A DNA stretch of 64,000 nucleotides, taken from assembly GCA_033763995.1 (NCBI GenBank), contig JANRJL010000060.1, forward strand, positions 7,852 through 71,851, read 5' to 3'. The notes beneath the pieces are model-generated. The model made no database searches, had not been told where the DNA came from, and saw only the letters and a program-made list of their open reading frames with translations. Made by a program: the position numbers and the translations under genes. Positions within the stretch are counted from its first letter, which is position 1. Every line of letters begins with the position of its first letter. This document shows positions 24,340-31,420 of the stretch, piece after piece. The stretch is from GCA-2737725 sp033763995 (GTDB lineage Bacteria; Pseudomonadota; Alphaproteobacteria; Rhodospirillales; Rhodospirillaceae).

Positions 24340-25155
24340 TCAGGATGATTTGTCGATCTCACCGACCCAGAGATGATAGCTGCTCGCGTCGCCCTTTGCA
24401 TGATCGTCCTTGAGGCGTTCAAGCATGGAGGCCGTGAGCTTGGTTCCGGTTTTGATCAAGAGGTGCCCCTCGCCATCGAGCAGGTCCCGGGCCAGGATCG
24501 CGCCTGGCTGGACGTGAACCAAGGTCCGCAATTTAACGTTCTTGAGCTCGAGACCCGGTTTGGCGACTGGCTTGGGGTTGGCGGCTGCGACGGCTGGAGC
24601 GCCTTTCTCGGCTTTTTCTTTCTTATGAAGAACTACACCCCTTGAGGAGATGCTCGACTTCTCGGTCGCGGCGGCCGGCGGGTCCACCAAGGGCACCGCG
24701 GCGTAAACCGTGGGGCGATTCAGAAGGACGCTACGGTTTAGGGCCGTGGTGATGATGTCGCCGAGCGTCTCGGCGGAGAACGGCGCCACCGCCATGCCGT
24801 TGACATCCAGCGCCGCAGCCGAGGCCGCGACCGCGGGATCGGTGCGGGAGGTGAGCAGCACGACGCATGTGTCACGCGCGAGCAAACCTAACGCGCCCGA
24901 CCTGATCATGCGCAGCAGCCCCAAGCCGCCGGCGGAGACCATGTCGGCGTCGCAAACTACGCAGCCGATATCCTTGCCGCGAAGCTGCAAGACATCGAGA
25001 GTGGCCTTGACGCCTGTGACATGCTTGATTTCACGCGCTTTGCCCTTCACCAAGGCGGCCTGAATCATGTCACGAACGGCGGGATTTTCTTCCACCACCA
25101 GGAACATCGTGGTGGATATGTTCGCGCCCGTGTGTTCCCCGGCCTCCGTATTCAT
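24340..25155 (-). CDS. Response-regulator-like protein
   Basis: 271 residues. Residues about 17-140 are a receiver domain: FLVVEENPAVRDM (acidic pair), CVVCDADMVSAGGL (phospho-Asp candidate), VLLTSRTD (Thr/Ser switch). The conserved Lys of the usual KPF is Ala (VAPFSAE), so signalling may be altered. After a Lys/Ala/Pro linker, a C-terminal stretch (LRTLVHVQPGAILARDLLDGEGHLLIKTGTKLTASMLERLK) resembles the segment that precedes HD-GYP domains, but no HD-GYP follows. ATG at 25155, with a hairpin just upstream. Confidence 0.7.
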   Translation of the reverse strand: MNTEAGEHTGANISTTMFLVVEENPAVRDMIQAALVKGKAREIKHVTGVKATLDVLQLRGKDIGCVVCDADMVSAGGLGLLRMIRSGALGLLARDTCVVLLTSRTDPAVAASAAALDVNGMAVAPFSAETLGDIITTALNRSVLLNRPTVYAAVPLVDPPAAATEKSSISSRGVVLHKKEKAEKGAPAVAAANPKPVAKPGLELKNVKLRTLVHVQPGAILARDLLDGEGHLLIKTGTKLTASMLERLKDDHAKGDASSYHLWVGEIDKSS

Positions 25156-25157
25156 GA

Positions 25158-25188
25158 ATCCCCGAGTGTAATGACAACGCCCGGGGAT
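25158..25188 (-). promoter_or_regulatory. 5' leader hairpin that pairs with the Shine-Dalgarno
   Basis: In the mRNA ATCCCCG (25188-25182) can pair perfectly with CGGGGAT (25164-25158), with a 17-base loop. The second arm is the only purine-rich ribosome-binding site, and the ATG follows 2 bases later. Pairing would hide the start of the response-regulator-like gene. Confidence 0.5.
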
Positions 25189-25243
25189 CCATTATTCTGC
25201 CATGCCCGAGGGCAGGCCGAAAAGAACCCTGGGTTGAAAACCA

Positions 25244-25272
25244 ATAATAGACTTTAGCCCTCAACGTTGCAA
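25244..25272 (-). promoter_or_regulatory. Predicted promoter of the response-regulator-like gene
   Basis: TTGCAA (25272-25267), a 17-base spacer and TATTAT (25249-25244) on the minus strand, about 90 bases before the ATG at 25155, in the gap after acpS. Confidence 0.55.
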
Positions 25273-25326
25273 CTTAGCGCTGTTTTTCCGGGCTTGCCGC
25301 CATGGGCCCATGTCGAAACTGCGTGC

Positions 25327-25740
25327 TCAGGTCTTGGGCACCGCAGTGATGATCACCAGCGCTTCGGCGATGGGGTATTCGTCGGTGAGGGTGAGTTCGA
25401 TTTGGGCGGTCATGCCCGCGGGCGTGATCGCCGCGAGCCGCTCGGCCGCGCCGCCGGTCATGACAATGGTGGGTTTACCCGAGGGCAGGTTCACCACGCT
25501 CAGGTCGCGCCAATAGACGCCCATGCGAAAACCCGTGCCCAACGCCTTGGAGGCCGCCTCCTTGGCGGCGTAACGCTTCGCATAGGTCGCGGCGTAAGCA
25601 TTGCCCGCGCCTTTGCGGCGCTCGGCCTTGCGTTGCTCGGCCTCGGTGTAAATGCGTTGGATAAAGCGCTCGCCATAGCGCTCGAGAGTCTTCTCGATGC
25701 GCCGGATGTCGATGAGGTCGTTGCCGATGCCGAGAATCAT
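25327..25740 (-). CDS. acpS: Holo-[acyl-carrier-protein] synthase
   Basis: 137 residues. AcpS moves 4'-phosphopantetheine from CoA to ACP. MILGIGNDLIDIRRIEKTLERYG with the metal-binding Asp and AAKEAASKALGTGF are diagnostic. ATG at 25740, 6 bases after pdxJ, the usual order. A partial second copy lies at 24253-24316. The usual next gene, lepB, is now about 2.9 kb away because of the intervening insert. Confidence 0.95.
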   Translation of the reverse strand: MILGIGNDLIDIRRIEKTLERYGERFIQRIYTEAEQRKAERRKGAGNAYAATYAKRYAAKEAASKALGTGFRMGVYWRDLSVVNLPSGKPTIVMTGGAAERLAAITPAGMTAQIELTLTDEYPIAEALVIITAVPKT

Positions 25741-25746
25741 GCGGGC

Positions 25747-26502
25747 TCAATGGGCCGGCAGTCCGCGCGCGGCGGTCATGATGGCGCGCATGCGCCCGAT
25801 GGCCGCGGCAAATCCCACGAAAATCGCCTCGCCCACCAGGAAGTGCCCGATGTTCAACTCGGCGAGCGTCTGAATAGCCGCGATGTCGGTGACGGTGTCA
25901 TAGCCCAGCCCGTGGCCCGCATGGCATTCCAAGCCGATCTTCTCGGCGTGAGCGGCGGCACTTTGAATGCGCTTGAGCAAGCGGTCCCGCTCGGGGCCGG
26001 CCGGCGCTTCGCAATAGCTGCCGGTGTGAAGTTCCACCACGGGCGCGCCGGCGGACTTGGACGCATCCAGTTGTCGTGCGTCGGCTTCGATGAACATCGA
26101 AACACGAATTCCCGCATCGGACAATGCGCGCACATAGGGCACGAGCTGGTTGTGTTGCCCGGCCACATCGAGCCCGCCTTCGGTGGTGCGCTCCTGGCGT
26201 TTTTCCGGCACGAGGCACACCGCATGCGGCCGGTGCTTGAGCGCAATCGCCAGCATTTCGTCGGTCGCGGCCATTTCGAGATTGAGCGGCACATGGAGTT
26301 GCGAACGCAGCCGCGCGATGTCGTCGTCGGAAATGTGCCTGCGGTCCTCGCGCAGATGCGCGGTGATGCCGTCGGCGCCGGCCTCGGCGGCCAGGAGCGC
26401 GGCGCGCACCGGATCGGGGTGAATCCCGCCGCGCGCGTTGCGCACGGTGGCGACGTGATCGACGTTCACGCCCAGCCGAAGATATCTCGACGCCGTCGTC
26501 AT
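25747..26502 (-). CDS. pdxJ: Pyridoxine 5'-phosphate synthase
   Basis: 251 residues, a TIM barrel forming pyridoxine 5'-phosphate from amino-acetone phosphate and deoxyxylulose 5-phosphate; PLP serves GlyA among others. LRLGVNVDHVATVRNARG, GADGITAHLREDRRHI, EMAATDEML and GHGLGYDTV are family motifs. ATG at 26502, overlapping the DUF2062 stop by 4 bases. Confidence 0.96.
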   Translation of the reverse strand: MTTASRYLRLGVNVDHVATVRNARGGIHPDPVRAALLAAEAGADGITAHLREDRRHISDDDIARLRSQLHVPLNLEMAATDEMLAIALKHRPHAVCLVPEKRQERTTEGGLDVAGQHNQLVPYVRALSDAGIRVSMFIEADARQLDASKSAGAPVVELHTGSYCEAPAGPERDRLLKRIQSAAAHAEKIGLECHAGHGLGYDTVTDIAAIQTLAELNIGHFLVGEAIFVGFAAAIGRMRAIMTAARGLPAH

Positions 26503-27104
26503 ACGCTGTCCCGATCCTGCACTGCGCCGCCCTCCACCTGCTTCGTGCGCTTGTGAAGGCGCCGCTCCTGCAGCTTAGTCAAGATCGGCGTCAAAATCAG
26601 GTAGGAACTAAAGCCGACGACGATGGCCACCGGCAGGCTGCCCACCAACATGGGCCAGAAAATCGGCATGACCGAGGACATGAACAACGGGAAATCCAGG
26701 TGGATGACCGCCTTGCTCAGGCCGACGAACATGTCGACGAATTCCGCCACGCCCGCATGGCCGTATTCGTCCCAGCCGAGGATCACGGCGCCGGTATAAT
26801 AGGTCGAAAACCACACCGGCGGCGCCGTCCAGGGGTTGATCAGCAGTGTGCCGATGACCGAGGCCACCAGGCTGCTGCGCAGCGCATAGGCCAGGATCAT
26901 CCCCACGATGACATGGGTGCCCACCGCGGGACTCATGGAGGCCGCGAGGCCGCAAGCAAAGCCCGCGGCGATGCTGCCCGGCGTGCCGGGAATGCGCTGC
27001 AAACGGTGCCAATAATAGGTCGCCGTGCGGCCCCAGCCGATCCGGGGCCACATCAAGTTGCGCAAGCGATGAAGAATGGAAAGGGGGTCGCGACGGCGGA
27101 ACAT
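26499..27104 (-). CDS. DUF2062 membrane protein
   Basis: 201 residues with three to four membrane segments (IAAGFACGLAASMSPAVGTHVIVGMILAY; LRSSLVASVIGTLLINPWTAPPVWFSTYYTGAVILG; MPIFWPMLVGSLPVAIVVGFSSYLILTPIL). The GTPxSIAxGFAxGLAxSxxPxxGxH pattern is typical of DUF2062. Function unknown. The start at 27104 (MFRRRDPLS) has no strong ribosome-binding site; an open frame to 27212 exists. It is cotranscribed with pdxJ. Confidence 0.8.
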   Translation of the reverse strand: MFRRRDPLSILHRLRNLMWPRIGWGRTATYYWHRLQRIPGTPGSIAAGFACGLAASMSPAVGTHVIVGMILAYALRSSLVASVIGTLLINPWTAPPVWFSTYYTGAVILGWDEYGHAGVAEFVDMFVGLSKAVIHLDFPLFMSSVMPIFWPMLVGSLPVAIVVGFSSYLILTPILTKLQERRLHKRTKQVEGGAVQDRDSV

Positions 27105-27260
27105 CGGCAACAGGTGGGGTATTTCGGGCTCTCGGGCAAGGGGCAATTTGGGCGACTTCAGGCCGCCACGGGCGTGGTCACGGGCCACGAAACAAGGTGA
27201 CAGAGCCGCCATGAGTTTCTAACGTTCGCGCCAGTCACGGAACGGAATTGGGGGGCAGCC

Positions 27261-28247
27261 ATGGCGGTTGTAGCGAAACTCATCGGCGGCATCGTCGTGG
27301 CGGCGGCTCTCGGCGCGGGCGTTTACGCCGCCATGTTGGAATACGGCTTCTTCGAGATTCCGCTCGCGGACCTGGAGAAAAAGTACGCCACGCCCGACTC
27401 CAAGTTCATGGAGATCGACGGCGTGCGGGTGCACTACATGGATCAGGGATCCGGCGACGCGGTCGTCTTGCTGCACGCGAGCTACAACAGTCTGCGCAGC
27501 TTCGACAGCATGGCCAAGGCGCTCAGCCAAAAGTACCGCGTGGTGCGCTTCGATTTTCCCACCGCCGGCTTGACGGGCCCCGACCCCAAGCAGCGCTATT
27601 CCGTCGAGCTCAACATGCTGATCTTGGACGAACTCACCACCAAACTCGGCATCGACAAATTCGCCCTGTTCGGGACGTCGTCCGGCGGACCGGTAGCTTT
27701 CCGTTACGCCGCCGAGAAACCCGAGCGCGTCACGCGCATGATCTTGATCAACTCCGCCGGCATGCCCCGCACCGCCGTGACCAACCCCAACCGGCCGCGC
27801 GGCACCTCCATCGACCAGTGGGTGACGGCGCGGTACCGCTCGCTGTCCTACTGGCGCAAGAATCTCGGCAACAATTATCCGTCCGCGGCGGCGCCGGATG
27901 CGCTGGTCGAGATGATCCACGACATGAACCGGCGCCAGGGCGGACGCGCCGAAGGAGCGTTGTTCATGAAAAACTTCAAGACCGGCGACCCGGAGCAAAC
28001 GCTGGCCCGCGTCAAGGCGCCGACCTTCATCGGCTGGGGCATGGAAAATCCCACGGTCATGCACCTGGAAGCCAACGTGATCTCGCTGTGGATGACCGGC
28101 GCGCCGACGCTGGTGAAGAAGTATCCCAAGCTCGGCCACTACCCCTATGTCGAGAGTCCGGCGGACATCGAAAAGGACGTGATGGAGTTCCTGGCCGGCG
28201 CGAAGGATTCGGAATTGCGCCAAACGCAACGGGTGGCGGTGAGCTAA
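27261..28247 (+). CDS. Alpha/beta hydrolase with N-terminal anchor
   Basis: 328 residues. A hydrophobic segment (about 4-25) anchors or exports it. The hydrolase core has HYMDQGSGDAVVLLHAS, the nucleophile elbow GTSSGGPVAF (Ser), a late Asp region and GHYPYVESP with the catalytic His. Substrate unknown. ATG at 27261 with GGGGGG upstream. It stands alone on the plus strand between minus-strand genes; repeat A4 lies directly behind its stop. Confidence 0.85.
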   Translation: MAVVAKLIGGIVVAAALGAGVYAAMLEYGFFEIPLADLEKKYATPDSKFMEIDGVRVHYMDQGSGDAVVLLHASYNSLRSFDSMAKALSQKYRVVRFDFPTAGLTGPDPKQRYSVELNMLILDELTTKLGIDKFALFGTSSGGPVAFRYAAEKPERVTRMILINSAGMPRTAVTNPNRPRGTSIDQWVTARYRSLSYWRKNLGNNYPSAAAPDALVEMIHDMNRRQGGRAEGALFMKNFKTGDPEQTLARVKAPTFIGWGMENPTVMHLEANVISLWMTGAPTLVKKYPKLGHYPYVESPADIEKDVMEFLAGAKDSELRQTQRVAVS

Positions 28248-28248
28248 A

Positions 28249-28418
28249 GCATTTTCCCGATCCTCCTTCGCTGCTGCGCAGCTTCGGAGGACCAGTATCT
28301 GAACCCGCCGAAGCCTCGGCGAAGGCGGGCAAGTGGGAACCGGTTGGCGTGGAAAATGCGCCCAATTAAAAGAGGTTATCGAGCACTTTTGATTCGATCT
28401 GCTCGAATTTGACTCTAG
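28249..28418. repeat. Dispersed palindromic element A, copy 4 (full form, nested hairpins)
   Basis: Reverse orientation relative to copy 1. GCATTTTCCCGA at 28249, then an insert 28261-28328, then AAGTGGGAACCGGTTGGCGT and GGAAAATGC to 28359, then the flank ending GAATTTGACTCTAG (28418). The insert has two hairpins (CCTCC ... GGAGG, 28262-28290, and CCCGCC ... GGCGGG, 28304-28329) around AGTATCTG. Confidence 0.78.
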
Positions 28419-28473
28419 GACAAAGGCATCACACTTCGGCCACGATTGCTGCCGATCATTCGCCTTCTCACCG

Positions 28474-28680
28474 TTGAGGTGCCCCTTGCACGCATGTTTG
28501 TTTGCCGTGTTCCTGTTGGCCTTGAGTTCATGCACCAGCGACAACGGCCGTCCCGGCCCGGTCACTCAGTTTTTCTGCGGCATTCGCGAAAGTGCCTGCG
28601 AACAGCGCTGCAAAGGCGAACCGGCGGAGGCCATCGCCTGCCGCCGGTCCTGCAACGAAACCGCCCGCAACTGCCGCTGA
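28474..28680 (+). CDS. Small cysteine-rich lipoprotein
   Basis: 68 residues. A hydrophobic signal ends in a lipobox LALSSC (Cys20), then a Gly/Pro linker and four or more Cys in C-GIRESACEQRCKGE ... ACRRSCNETARNCR, which could form disulfides in the periplasm. Starts at TTG 28474; a TTG at 28495 is possible. No family recognised. It lies between element A4 and the convergent MFS gene. Confidence 0.5.
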   Translation: MRCPLHACLFAVFLLALSSCTSDNGRPGPVTQFFCGIRESACEQRCKGEPAEAIACRRSCNETARNCR

Positions 28681-28687
28681 TCGGAGC

Positions 28688-29896
28688 TTAGGCCGACTGC
28701 ACAGCAGGTTTGGGCTGGGGCCGGACCAAGACACCCGGCCCCACGGCATAGATCAACGCCGCCAGCGACAGCACCAACTGCGCCACCACGGCGAAACCGA
28801 CCGTCCACGCCCCCAGGTGCAAGAACGGCGCGACGATGGCCGTGCCGATCGACATCACCAGCGAGACGATGAAGATCATCAACGCGCCGGTGCTGCCGGG
28901 CGGACCGTTGGCATGGCTCATGGCGCTGGCGAAGGTGGCGCCGGCGCGCAAGCCCAAGCCGACGTTCACCGGAATCATCGCCATGACCAGCATCGCCGTG
29001 GACGGCGCCGGATTCAAGGCCACGAGCCCAAGCAACGCCAAGCCGCCGCCCAACTGAACGAGGCTGCCGCACACGATCGCTGTCGGCATGCCGACGCGCT
29101 TCACGAAGGGTGCGCCCAGATTGGACGAGATGATGAACGAGCCGATCAGGAACGCCTGCATCCAGACGAAGGAGTCCATGTCCCGCCCGAACAAGTTGGT
29201 CATCAGGTAGGGTGCCGCGAAGATGAACGTCATCAACGCGCCGATCCCGAAGCCGTGGCCCAACGTGTAGGCGATGAAACGCCGCGAGGTCAGCAGCTTC
29301 ATGTACGTCACCAGCGGCGAATCGAGCTTGCCCGGATGCGGCGACGGGCGGCTCGGCATCAGCGCGAAGACGAAAGCCACCAGCAGGGCCGCCGCCGAGA
29401 TCATGAAGAACGTCGCCTTCCAGCCATAGGCCGCCACCAGCCACACGCCCGCCGCCGGAGCCAAGGCGGGCACCACGGCTTGGATCGAGTTGATGAAGCC
29501 GATCAGCTTCACGGTGGTTTGGTCATCGCCCAATTCGCGCACCATCGCCGGCGCCAAGGCCACGCCCGCCGCCGAGGCGAAGCCCTGCACCCCGCGCAAC
29601 GCGATCAGCATGCCCATGGTGTCGGCCAAGGCGCACAACAGCGATGCCCCGGCGAAGATCATGAGCGAGACGATCATGATCTTGCGCTTGCTGTAGCGAT
29701 CACCCAGCGGCCCGACGAACAGTTGGCCCGCCGAGAACCCCGCGATGCAACTCGCCAGGGTGTATTGCCCGTCGCTGGGCGCGCCGCCCAGCGTGCGGTA
29801 AAGATCGGGCACCGCGGGCAGGTACAGATCGGTCGCGAGCATCGCGGTGATGCACGAGAGCGCGATGGGAACGGAGAGGAGATAGGGACTACGCAT
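28688..29896 (-). CDS. MFS multidrug exporter, Bcr/CflA-like
   Basis: 402 residues, 12 predicted membrane helices. Family marks: ATDLYLPAVPDLYRTLGG after the first helix, the motif-A loop GPLGDRYSKRK between helices 2 and 3, and ALRGVQGFASAAGVALAPAMVREL. Likely a drug:proton antiporter in the inner membrane; the compound cannot be predicted. ATG at 29896 preferred over the longer open frame, which runs through the upstream terminator. A leader peptide and terminator precede it, suggesting attenuation. Confidence 0.88.
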   Translation of the reverse strand: MRSPYLLSVPIALSCITAMLATDLYLPAVPDLYRTLGGAPSDGQYTLASCIAGFSAGQLFVGPLGDRYSKRKIMIVSLMIFAGASLLCALADTMGMLIALRGVQGFASAAGVALAPAMVRELGDDQTTVKLIGFINSIQAVVPALAPAAGVWLVAAYGWKATFFMISAAALLVAFVFALMPSRPSPHPGKLDSPLVTYMKLLTSRRFIAYTLGHGFGIGALMTFIFAAPYLMTNLFGRDMDSFVWMQAFLIGSFIISSNLGAPFVKRVGMPTAIVCGSLVQLGGGLALLGLVALNPAPSTAMLVMAMIPVNVGLGLRAGATFASAMSHANGPPGSTGALMIFIVSLVMSIGTAIVAPFLHLGAWTVGFAVVAQLVLSLAALIYAVGPGVLVRPQPKPAVQSA

Positions 29897-29942
29897 GACG
29901 AACGGCCTTTGGTCTTGGCTTCGCGCGACGGCCGCCGGGCAA

Positions 29943-29967
29943 TAAAAAAGCCCGGCAAAGCCGGGCT
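29943..29967 (-). terminator. Intrinsic terminator between leader ORF and MFS gene
   Basis: On the minus strand AGCCCGGC-TTT-GCCGGGCT (29967-29949) followed by TTTTTTATT. It lies 29 bases after the stop of the 31-residue leader ORF and 47 bases before the MFS ATG. It may end the leader transcript or act as an attenuator. Confidence 0.8.
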
Positions 29968-29995
29968 GTCGAAGCATGGGAGAGAGACAGCTGCT

Positions 29996-30091
29996 TTACC
30001 TGGAGGGTCCATGGACGACGACGGTCACGGCCGGAACACTAAGGTTCGCGACGACCGGCGTGGTCTGGGGGGCGGGGACAAATCGAATCAC
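29996..30091 (-). CDS. Putative 31-residue leader peptide
   Basis: GTG at 30091 with GGAGAG 5 bases upstream; 31 codons (MIRFVPAPQTTPVVANLSVP, then AVTVVVHGPSR) and TAA at 29996. It has its own promoter (30138-30165) upstream and the intrinsic terminator just downstream, then the MFS exporter. This promoter / short ORF / terminator / efflux-gene order is what ribosome-mediated attenuators of drug-resistance genes look like. It could instead be a free-standing small protein. Confidence 0.5.
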   Translation of the reverse strand: MIRFVPAPQTTPVVANLSVPAVTVVVHGPSR

Positions 30092-30137
30092 AGGCGCTCT
30101 CCGAAAATAACTCCGCCGCGCGGCGAAGACGGCGCGG

Positions 30138-30165
30138 GTTATAGCAGGGAAAATTGAGAGGTCAA
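30138..30165 (-). promoter_or_regulatory. Promoter of the leader peptide / MFS unit
   Basis: TTGACC (30165-30160), a 16-base spacer and TATAAC (30143-30138) on the minus strand. The -35 overlaps the last codon of the glycosyltransferase gene. A GC-rich palindrome (CGCCGCGCGGCG) follows in the leader before the Shine-Dalgarno. Confidence 0.6.
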
Positions 30166-31358
30166 GTGCCGAGCGCTCGGTCAATCGCCCGCACATAGAA
30201 ATCCTCAAGATCGCGGACGACCACGTCGGCCTGGCCGAGCGGCGATGCTTGCACCAGACTTCGCAAATTTGCGCGCAAGTCCACGAGCCTTTGCCGATCC
30301 GCCGCCAGTCTTGTGGCGATTTCAACGTACTGGTCGACGTTCTCGGCGATGAGATCCGTCAGCCCGACCTGCGTGAGAAAACTCGCCGAGGTGCGCCCGA
30401 CGTGGTGCCGACCGCGCAGGGCGACGACGGGCAGCCCCATCCAGAAGGCATCGCAGGTCGTGGTCGTGCCGCTATAGGGAAACGTGTCCAGCGCGATGTC
30501 GGCAAGGCCATAGGCGGCAAAGTGCGGGTGATGATCTTCGGCGTTGCTCAACACCGTGACCCGGTCGAAAGCCCCGGCCAGAAAGGGGCGTCCGGTCCAG
30601 CGCGGGTTTTTCAACACGAGGCGGCTGTTGGGAACGGCGTTCAGAACTTGTGTCCAAACCTTGAGCGTCTCGTCGTTCGTCTTAAGGCGATTGTTGAACG
30701 AGCAAAACGTGATGTAGCCGTTCTTCAGGCACGGCGGCTCAGCCGGCGGCGGGGTCGGGTAGATCGGCCGGTAGCTGTGAATGCCGCGCGGCATGCGCAC
30801 CAGTTCTTCCGTGGCGAGGGTATTGCCTTCGTGAACCGGATCGGCGACCGCGTCGGTCAGACGGTAGTCGATTTGGCGCAAGCCGGTGGTGTCGGGGTAG
30901 CCGAGAAACGTCACCGACACCATGGCCGGGCGTCGCGCGAACAGCGACACGCGCTTGCCCGACGTGTGCCCGGAGCAGTCGACCAGCACGTCGATCTTGT
31001 CCGCTGTGATTTGCTCGATGACTTGTTCATCAGTCAGGCCGGTGATGGGGCGCCAATGCGACAGTTCGCGAAAGCGATCGGTCACCGCATCGGCATTGAC
31101 CTTCAAATTGCCATAGCAAAAGACGTCAAATCGCGCTCGATCATGCCGCTCGATCAGCGGCAGCAGAAAGCAGGCGCAGGCGTGGTAGCGAAAATCGCCC
31201 GACACGTAGGCGACCCTGATTTTCTCTCCCGGCGGACGAATCGGGCGCGGTGGGGGCGGATACTGCTCGCCAAAGGCGGCGTGTTCGCGGAACAATTCCT
31301 CGGGGGTTACGTGCGGATCGTAATGGAGATCCAGCAAATATCTTGACGTAATCGACAT
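30162..31358 (-). CDS. GT41 (SPINDLY/OGT-type) glycosyltransferase lacking TPR repeats
   Basis: 398 residues. The catalytic part of O-GlcNAc-transferase-like proteins is complete: IRVAYVSGDFRYHACACFLLPL, DVLVDCSGHTSGKR, VSVTFLGYPDTTGL, the LVLKNPRW segment, and ADIALDTFPYSGTTTTCDAFWMGLPVVAL. Family members normally start with many TPRs; here coding begins just before the catalytic domain (RYLLDLHYDPHVTPEELFREH). Only about 60 bases separate it from rsh, so the TPR part is missing, not misread. It may be a truncated gene. Start uncertain (ATG 31358, GTG 31382). Confidence 0.75.
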   Translation of the reverse strand: MSITSRYLLDLHYDPHVTPEELFREHAAFGEQYPPPPRPIRPPGEKIRVAYVSGDFRYHACACFLLPLIERHDRARFDVFCYGNLKVNADAVTDRFRELSHWRPITGLTDEQVIEQITADKIDVLVDCSGHTSGKRVSLFARRPAMVSVTFLGYPDTTGLRQIDYRLTDAVADPVHEGNTLATEELVRMPRGIHSYRPIYPTPPPAEPPCLKNGYITFCSFNNRLKTNDETLKVWTQVLNAVPNSRLVLKNPRWTGRPFLAGAFDRVTVLSNAEDHHPHFAAYGLADIALDTFPYSGTTTTCDAFWMGLPVVALRGRHHVGRTSASFLTQVGLTDLIAENVDQYVEIATRLAADRQRLVDLRANLRSLVQASPLGQADVVVRDLEDFYVRAIDRALGT

Positions 31359-31420
31359 ATTTGAAATGCAGGAACCAACCACAGACGTTGGGCTGGTTAT
31401 AGACCGGGGGGCCTATTTGT

